NCBI RefSeq assembly: GCF_050003625.1
Contig: NC_134397.1
Coordinates: forward strand, 72,705,551 to 72,769,550
Direction: 5' to 3'
Source: Haematobia irritans
Lineage: Eukaryota > Arthropoda > Insecta > Diptera > Muscidae
DNA: 64,000 nucleotides
Each line of letters begins with the position of its first letter. The first letter of the stretch is position 1. The notes beneath the pieces were generated by a model. It was not told where the DNA came from. It did no database searches and saw only the letters and a program-made list of their open reading frames with translations. Of the stretch, positions 57,660 through 64,000 are shown in pieces. A program made the translations under genes and the position numbers.

Positions 57660-57875
57660 ACAGAATTTGGATATAAATTAAATATTTACATCCAAAACAT
57701 TGAATTCGTATCACATCTAAAGAAATGATGCAAATTCAGTGCAATGGCTGTTGAAATGGAGGACTTCCGTCCTATGACAAGCCCATATTAAATTCATCGC
57801 TTCTTCGTCAATTTTGCACCACTTCCGGATCCAAAAAGAACATTTTCATTACTTTTTTGGCGACGCTTTTTTTTG
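57660..57875 (-). repeat. hAT-type element, internal fragment
   Basis: Minus-strand match to 47790-47990 of hAT copy 2 (ggaggacttccgtcctatga, gcaccacttccggatccaaa, ttttttggcgacgctt). No ends. Confidence 0.7.
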
Positions 57876-57886
57876 TTGGGAATTGT

Positions 57887-58135
57887 AGTTCACTTTTTTC
57901 TAGGGGTATAAATCACTTTAATTATTAATCGGTTCATATATAAGTGTCTATTATTATGAACCGATATTATGCGCCGATCATACTACACACAAAGAAAATT
58001 TCATTAAAATTGAGCCAACGAAAATTTTGCATTGATATAACGAAATTTTTTCATTAATACAATGAAAATATTCGTTAATAGTACGAAACGTTACGTTGAT
58101 TAACGGAAAATTCGTTATAATTACGAAAATTTTTT
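57887..58135 (+). repeat. Dispersed repeat R, copy 2
   Basis: Same wording as 51836-52140 (atcggttcatatataagtgt, ttattatgaaccgatattat, tgagccaacgaaaattttgc). Confidence 0.6.
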
Positions 58136-58199
58136 GACCAGGAGGAAAATTCTAGATTGTCCGTCATAATCATGCTACAGCCCTCAATAATGGCGCTAT

Positions 58200-58660
58200 C
58201 GTCCTAAAATTTGGAACATATTTGTTTTTTTTTTTTTTTTGAAGATGGACTATATCGGGTTTTGGTATGGCCCCATATAAACCGATTTGCTTGTAATTCA
58301 AATCCTAGAGGTTTTTCAGGTCCACACCGCATGTGGTGTGTATCGGTCCAGGTTTTGGTATAAGCCCCAATTAGACCAATCTCTAGATTAGATTTACTTA
58401 ATGTCTTTACAAACACGGACATTCCGTCCAGATAAACTTCCCTGCCCCAGCATATTGGTGAATAATTTCCGAATTTCCAAATGGAATAAAGTGATAGTTT
58501 TTCAGATATTTTTCCAGGCACGCTCCATCAAGAATAAAAACTGATAGACGCTGGAGCATCAGGCGAATAGAACATAATTGCAACTTATAAATCAACGTAA
58601 ACCCTTTATGAAGACAATGTTCCTTTAAATTCAAAAAATGTTGGCAGGGTCAGGAAAACA
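58200..58660 (-). repeat. Decayed DINE family C and part of the CCCTGCC-type element
   Basis: 58240-58395 carries minus-strand family C wording (ggccccatataaaccgattt, tatcggtccaggttttggta). 58430-58650 shares aaatggaataaagtgatagt and caaaaaatgttggcaggg with 59230-59340 and 59735-59753. Nothing coding is credible. Confidence 0.5.
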
Positions 58661-58988
58661 TTTTAAGGATTTTGATTAGATTAGGAATATATTCGTACCC
58701 TTGCATTCATCCTTTTGTACTTCTTCGTTTTAAGCAAAAACAATGGAAGATGAAGATGGGAAAATGGCAACGGAGGGTATCAAACCATTGACGGCGTTCG
58801 ATGCAAACGTGTCGTTTATGATTTTTTTGTTCCACAAATTAAACTAAGAATAAAAAGAAATTTATATCAGGGAATGACGTAGAACAATCGGTCAAAAGTT
58901 TCTCATTATTATTTACACAAAGTTTAACATCATTTGTGAGTTTTTAACAAAAAATATTGCAAATTAAAAATGAACGAACGTGTATGTA

Positions 58989-59753
58989 CCCTGCCAGCAT
59001 TTCAAAGTTCCATTTCAACCTCATCGTTACCACAGACTCGTAAATGTCACTTCAACCATCATGAAAAGGTACATCAAAAAGTACATGCAAGTAATTTGCC
59101 ATCCCTACTGTTAAAAAAGCCATTTTTTTTGTGAAACGCCAAGCGCAACCAGCTTATTATATTTTAATTAAATAAAAACGAAAATAAAGTTCTGAAAACA
59201 TAGATTATACGCTTAAAATTGTGAAAGGTATATTGGTGAACAATTTGGTGATTTTCCAAATGGAATAAAGTGATTGTTTTTCAGATATTTTACAGACACG
59301 CTGCCTCCATGGAATAAAAACACTGGTTGATAGACGCAGCAACATGTAACTCGCTACTTGTAACTCAACATCATCATTAATGCCAAAAATTATGTTAAAT
59401 GTAATGTGATAGTGGTATAAATGTTATATTTTTAAGAATTTGTAAATGTTTAATCAAATTAATAAATATCTAAACAAACGTGTTTTACTCGACCACAATG
59501 ATTCTTTTACAACTATCTTAAAATGCACTTTTTCTGATTGTTTGGAGGGTCCCTTATTGGCGTCGTTCTAAATTGATCTATAAAGGCACCTAATAATTGC
59601 ACTCATGCGAAACATTTTTGTAGTAACTTGGCGTGGTACAACTTCTCAATAGTGACGGCGCTTTTCCGACGAGTTTTTGATGTCGTATATGATTGTTTTC
59701 GACGTAGTGGGGATTCTCAAAAGAGTCCCCAAATTCAAAAAATGTTGGCAGGG
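58989..59753. mobile_element. TIR element with CCCTGCCARCATTT ends (765 bp, TA target)
   Basis: CCCTGCCAGCATTT at the left and AAATGTTGGCAGGG at the right are 14-bp inverted repeats with one mismatch. TA flanks both ends (58987-58988, 59754-59755). A partial relative lies at 52205-52615. No transposase. Confidence 0.82.
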
Positions 59754-59755
59754 TA

Positions 59756-59946
59756 TCGAACACCGTAAATTCAACTTTTGGCATGACGTCGCCCATTTTC
59801 CAATCTTCCTTTTCTATTGTTTTTGGTTTTAAGTAACTTCTTAAAAATATCACGGCATCCAAATTTTTATCAGATAAACGCGATCTTGCCATATTGTCGA
59901 CGGACCTTTTATTATTGCTTTTAATTTTATGTAGCACAAATTCCAT
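59756..59946 (-). pseudogene. Possible hAT-transposase C-terminal fragment
   Basis: The minus-strand frame starts MEFVLHKIKSNNKRSVDNMA and continues RSRLSDKNLDAVIFLRSYLK, which resembles the C-terminal dimerization end of hAT transposases or domesticated relatives (R-x-RL-x(5)-D-x(3)-FLR-x-x-L). The frame runs into the TIR element at 59753. Only about 64 codons are informative, so the call is tentative. Confidence 0.35.
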
Positions 59947-59961
59947 TTCAAATTAACTCAT

Positions 59962-61412
59962 CCCAATAAACACAAACGTTTTAAAAATGCTAAATTTAAA
60001 CAAGTTTTCAAACATTTTTTCAAAGCATTAGGGTAATATTCAAGTTGAGAAATTGTTGAGAAAATCGCGTTCTCAACAAAAAGCAGACATTACCCTCAAC
60101 AGTGAAATTCAACGCATTAGCAATAATATCTCAAGTGTTATCCTCAAATTGAAATGCATCGCTACTCAATAATTTGTCAAACAATTTGCGATGCGAGTCA
60201 AATTCAAAATTAACATCGTTGCAAATACTTTTCAACCTAAATTTGTATGAATAATATCCCCATTCAAATTGAAAGTCAAAGCCAAAATTCTATGAATTTT
60301 GTATAATTTATTCATTTTCATCAAAATAAAATATATAATAATACACTACACTACATAATACACTACAATACCAATTGATAAATAATAATCTTATTAAACA
60401 TATCAACAAATAAGAACAAAAAAAAACAAAATTTTAAATATCTTAAACATTATTAGTAAACACTTTTGCATTGATAATTCGATTTCCTTCCTTTTGGTGT
60501 CATAAAACAGCATTGAAATTTATTAACATGCGGGCAATTTGAAATTAGGAACGTACTGGACCGCGTGTTAGAATTGATTTCCAGCAGAAGGAATTCACAA
60601 AATATCCATTTTAAACTGATAATAGCATATGAATTAAACTGACGATGTGATGCACATTTTCATCCAGAAGTTGTTGATTTCAACAATTTGTTGTTTTTAA
60701 CAAACAAATTGTTGAAATCAAACAAATTGTTGAAAATGAGTGGCTTATCGACTTTTTCTTGTCGATAAGCCACTCATTTTTCATTGGTCAGCTTCTTATT
60801 GTTAGCAAGAATGTAGCATCCAAAGATTTTAGTTTTCTGCAAAGAGATTTAAATTTTGTGACTTCTCTAAAGTGTTGATTTAAGTTTTCATATTGACGTA
60901 CCAATTATTATAAACTATTTGAAGCAGTTCCAGTTAATTGTCCACCATTTTTTCATCGGTCAGCTTTTTAATGTTTTCAAGAACGTATAATCCATAATTT
61001 TAGTTTTCTGCAAAGAGATATACATTTAGTGACTTCCTTAAGGTTTTATTTCATTTTTTTATTTTCACTTACCTGTTTTTATAAACTATTTGGTTATTTG
61101 TCTAAAATTTTCCATTTTTTTTATTTCTTGCAATTGACCACGAACTTCGTTGCACAAATAAGTATTGAAAACCACATGGTTTTTTCGTTGCATTTTAGGG
61201 TAGTGTTTTGTCAAAGTTTTCTCATATTATCTTCAACACCTTTTCAAAGATTTCGTCAACAATTTGGCAAATTGGAAGTAATTTGCAAACAATTTGAAGA
61301 TGTATTGAAGATGAGCTATTTCAAGTCAAGTTGAATTTATGTTGAAAATTATATTTACCCTCAAACTGAAAAGTTGTTGCATTTGAAAAACGCTCATCCT
61401 GTGTTTATTGGG
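59962..61412. mobile_element. TIR element with CCCAATAAACACA ends (1.45 kb)
   Basis: CCCAATAAACACA at 59962 and its complement TGTGTTTATTGGG at 61400-61412 form 13-bp inverted repeats with flanking AT/AT. The interior has two exact hairpins (60675-60780) and a roughly 165-bp direct duplication (60785-60950 and 60955-61100: ttagttttctgcaaagagat in both). No transposase; the frame 61029-61334 has no motif. Confidence 0.7.
60675..60780. repeat. Two adjacent perfect hairpins
   Basis: Hairpin 1: 18-bp arms TGATTTCAACAATTTGTT (60675-60692) and 60703-60720, loop 10. Hairpin 2: 20-bp arms AAAATGAGTGGCTTATCGAC (60733-60752) and 60761-60780, loop TTTTTCTT. Both are exact complements. Confidence 0.95.
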
Positions 61413-61651
61413 ATACTTCAAATGACCTTATCATTTAGGTCGATTTTTTATGAAATTGTGCTTTTTTTGCTGTTTCCCTTGTGAATAGTTCCTTGTAAGT
61501 TTGGCATTACATCCCTATTTAACTATTGTGAATGATATATTGCGGTTTTTTCTTATCTGGCAATGCCTTACAGTTTGTTTACATTTTGGCTATGACGTTT
61601 TATGATTGCTGGATTGTTCAGCAAAATTAAATAAAATCAACAAGTCCGGAT
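61413..61651 (+). promoter_or_regulatory. Upstream region of the SUMF1-like gene
   Basis: All 239 bp between the TIR element and the start codon must hold the promoter and 5' UTR. No TATA box at a clear position. The context before the ATG (aagtccggatATG) is neutral. Confidence 0.4.
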
Positions 61652-62732
61652 ATGATTTTTAAGATCTTAGTATATATACTGCTTATAGTACCAGCAAAAT
61701 TTGATTGCGGATGTAATAAACTAGACAGAGATGATAAAAAAGTGGAAAAGGAGAAATCACACAATGATGTAGAAGCAGATTCAAAAGTATGTCAACAAAA
61801 GGCAAAAACAAACAATAGACACTACCGGGATTATTATCCAGAACCAGATTATCCGGATATGTCACTTATACCGGGGGGAAAATATCTCATTGGTACCGAC
61901 GATCCCCATTTTCCTGAAGACCATGAATCACCTGAACGATTAGTAGATATAAAGGATTTCTATATGGACAAGTATGAGGTATCTAATAAAAAATTTCGGG
62001 AATTTGTGAAAGCAACAAAGTACGTAACGGAAGCCGAAAAGTTCGGAGATAGTTTCCTTTTGAAGACATTATTAAGTGAAGAACAACAAAAGGAACTTGA
62101 AGACTTTAGAGTGGCTGCAGCTCCATGGTGGTTTAAAGTCAAAGGTGTATCGTGGCGTCATCCTCATGGTAGAGATAATAATCCAAAGGATTGGGAAGAT
62201 CATCCGGTTGTACATGTATCGTGGAATGATGCAGTGGCCTATTGTAAATGGTCCGGAAAACGTTTACCTACCGAAGCTGAGTGGGAAGTTGCTTGTAGGG
62301 GAGGCAAGAAGCGAAAGCTTTTCCCATGGGGCAATAAACTTATGCCCAAAGAGGAACATTGGTAATAACGGTGGCTGTCAATTTGTCTTTGCCTTTCTAA
62401 TTTTTTCTTATTTTAAAAGGCTAAACATTTGGCAAGGAGAGTTCCCCGATGGAAATACTAAAGAAGATGGTTATGAAACCACTTGTCCCGTTGATAAATT
62501 TCCTCAAAATATTTATGGACTTCACAACATTGTTGGTAATGTATGGGAATGGACACAAGATATGTGGACGAGGGATGACAATAGCCAAAATCCTAATTAT
62601 GTGAAAAAGGGGGGATCATATCTTTGCCACAAATCCTATTGTTATCGCTATCGTTGCGCTGCACGTTCCCAGAACTCTGCCGATAGTTCTGCAGGTAATC
62701 TGGGTTTTCGATGCGCCAAGGATTCAGAATGA
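61652..62732 (+). CDS. SUMF1: Formylglycine-generating enzyme (sulfatase-modifying factor 1)
   Basis: Exons 61652-62361 and 62420-62732, split by a 58-bp GT...AG intron within codon TG|G, give 340 aa; the human protein has 374. The enzyme oxidises the active-site cysteine of nascent sulfatases to formylglycine in the ER lumen. The N-terminus ([20 protein letters not shown]) is a signal peptide. The FGE fold is shown by [80 protein letters not shown] and [17 protein letters not shown]. The two redox cysteines lie in [20 protein letters not shown], spaced four residues apart as required, and the end [11 protein letters not shown] is typical. All core motifs are intact. It converges on the LENG1-like gene with 103 bp between stops. 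The first ATG is chosen because it begins the signal peptide. Confidence 0.95.
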
Positions 62733-62835
62733 AGTTTAAATATTGAATAGACAAAATCCGTTGTGATAATCAAAATCATGTATCGTAACATATCCCTCTT
62801 GCATTTCAAACAATAATAATTCCTGTATATAATTT

Positions 62836-63860
62836 TCAATTCATATTTTGCTTTGCATACTCTGGATTAAATTGACTATTGTACTTTTGAACTACACGCG
62901 GTGTAGATGGAACATTGTCAGCCGGCTTTGTACTCTCTTTGGGAGCAAGCAATGCATCTTGCCTTGCTTTCTCCGCCAATTCTCGTCTTAGTCGTTCTTT
63001 TCTCATCTCTTCTAGTTTCAAACGTTTCTTCAACACATCCTCCTCGTCGAAACGTTCTTTTGATTTACTTTTCTTCTTCTTGTGATCTTTATGGCGTTTT
63101 TTATTCTTCTTCTTTTGGTGTTTTTTCTTTTCCTTTTTGTGTTTTTTATGTTTTCTTGAATCTTTACTAGAACTTTCATCAGATGTTTTGGTTAAAACTG
63201 GACTTGGACTTCTTTTACGTTTTGTGGGAGTGGTCTTTCCAATAGCCTTGGGCTCTGGTGGAAGGAGGGCATTTATTAATGTTAATGGATCATGGCTGTA
63301 TTTGTTTTTAATGTCTTTTTCCACAATCTCTCTTTCCTCGCCTACATCCAAACGTTTGGGTGCAACTTCATACCAGCTTTTCAGACGTAATGCTTCATTT
63401 GTATCCTGCCCCAGATATGTCAAATAGCCGATTTGTTTTTCATATTTCTCCTGTTCGTCTTTCTTTTCCTTTTCCAAATCTTTGTTGGTAGTCTTTACAT
63501 GTGTTTTATAATCGGCAAAAAGATTAACATGGCCACTTGATGTTGGGTCCTCTTCATTGGTAGAAAGTTTTATTTCATCATATGCACTAGCATCTGTGTG
63601 TTTTTCTGGTAGCCCTGAACGTTTACGAAGAAAGTTAATACGAGCTTCACTTTCCTTTGTGTGGTGAAAAATCGAAAAACATTCATATTTAGATCCAGTA
63701 TATTCCCAAATATATATTCTTGAACATCCAAACATACCGCAAATTCCAACTTTTCCTGTTTCTTTTGTTCCTCTTCACGGGCCGCCGCTTCGTCCCTTCT
63801 TACACGGGCTATGTTGTCCTTAGTCCGGACGTGCCATCTCTTTTTGGGTAAAATATTCAT
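62836..63860 (-). CDS. LENG1: LENG1-like nuclear protein with Cir_N domain
   Basis: Minus-strand exons 63860-63738 (41 codons) and 63654-62836 (272 codons plus stop), joined in phase 0 over an 83-bp intron (gtatgt donor, cacaaag acceptor), give 313 aa. The start [20 protein letters not shown], then [18 protein letters not shown], is the Cir_N domain as found in LENG1. Downstream [32 protein letters not shown] and [11 protein letters not shown] follow the LENG1 order. The C-terminal third is a Lys/His/Arg-rich low-complexity tail ([20 protein letters not shown]) and a Glu/Arg/Lys coiled-coil stretch, longer than in the mammalian protein. Relatives associate with spliceosomes, so nuclear RNA processing is likely; this is inferred from family only. 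An unspliced frame reads through the intron but spoils the conserved join. Confidence 0.88.
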
Positions 63861-64000
63861 TTCTAGTTTCTGTTCATTTACAAACCAAAGGACTATAAGA
63901 AATGTCTTCACTTTGCAAAATCTTTGATTTCATCGAATGTAAACAATGAAATATGGTGAACTGCATTACCACCATCATTAAAAACGTCAAATCAAAATCA
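63861..64000. promoter_or_regulatory. Upstream region of the LENG1-like gene, to the window end
   Basis: Presumed 5' UTR and promoter. No further gene start could be supported on either strand. Confidence 0.35.

Noticed and set aside
59590..59946. 118-codon frame as one gene
   Set aside because: It is a chimera of a TIR element end and about 64 codons of a possible hAT fragment; only the latter is kept, as tentative.
62076..62732. Long frame starting inside SUMF1 exon 1
   Set aside because: Only its 3' half is coding (exon 2); the first part is an out-of-frame reading of exon 1 and the intron.
62836..63735. 299-codon unspliced frame for the LENG1-like gene
   Set aside because: Its first residues are intron sequence; the spliced form restores the conserved Cir_N start and the junction AESEAR.

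Overview
The window is nuclear DNA of a higher fly. The evidence is short spliced introns, AT-rich intergenic DNA, INE-1/DINE-1-like elements, tRNA-derived SINEs, irritans-type mariners close to the horn fly element, and a trissin-type insect neuropeptide gene. A muscid or other calyptrate fly (Stomoxys, Haematobia or Musca type) fits best; the species cannot be settled from the sequence alone. Mobile elements and their decay products make up well over half of the window, and host genes are small islands.

Host genes. (1) 3453-5394 (+): three exons of a CLIP-domain trypsin-like serine protease; the signal-peptide exon was not found. (2) 21106-21399 (-): a convincing but unidentified terminal coding exon. 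(3) 25723-25835 (-): the last exon of an E2F-family transcription factor, ending in the Rb-binding motif, followed by about 1.8 kb of transposon-poor, AT-rich DNA that is probably its 3' UTR. (4) 29849-30136 (+): a small orphan ORF with a poly(A) signal. (5) 36775-37197 (-): two exons coding the six-cysteine trissin neuropeptide; the first exon is missing. (6) 61652-62732 (+): a complete SUMF1-like formylglycine-generating enzyme. (7) 62836-63860 (-): a complete LENG1-like Cir_N-domain protein, convergent with SUMF1.

Mobile DNA. INE-1/DINE-1-like elements with central tandem repeats occur in at least three families (called A, B and C here) at 1-3011, 10150-11530, 11537-18318, 18845-19480, 31343-33163, 33800-35862, 37434-38832, 47575-50624 and 52620-55860. 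A roughly 978-bp element with CAC...GTG ends, 2-bp target duplications and an internal tRNA-like module occurs four times intact, once as a 5.3-kb long form, and as fragments. Other elements whose borders are fixed by target duplications are two hAT-type elements (8-bp TSD), two 933-bp Tc1/mariner-type elements (TA TSD), a roughly 415-bp MITE with CAGCCC ends, a 765-bp TIR element (TA TSD) and two SINEs with 13-bp TSDs. Two rearranged Himar-like mariners and three arrays of a roughly 29-bp minisatellite complete the picture. Nesting is up to three levels deep.

The genes show no operon-like cooperation. The main value of the window is the trissin and E2F exons stranded in transposon-rich DNA, and a set of insertions whose empty sites and target duplications can be read directly. 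No wholly new gene system was proven. The strongest candidates for something undescribed are the tRNA-module MITE family, the shared palindromic breakpoint in both mariners, the GTAACGACCGTTAC motif series, and the two unassigned coding exons.
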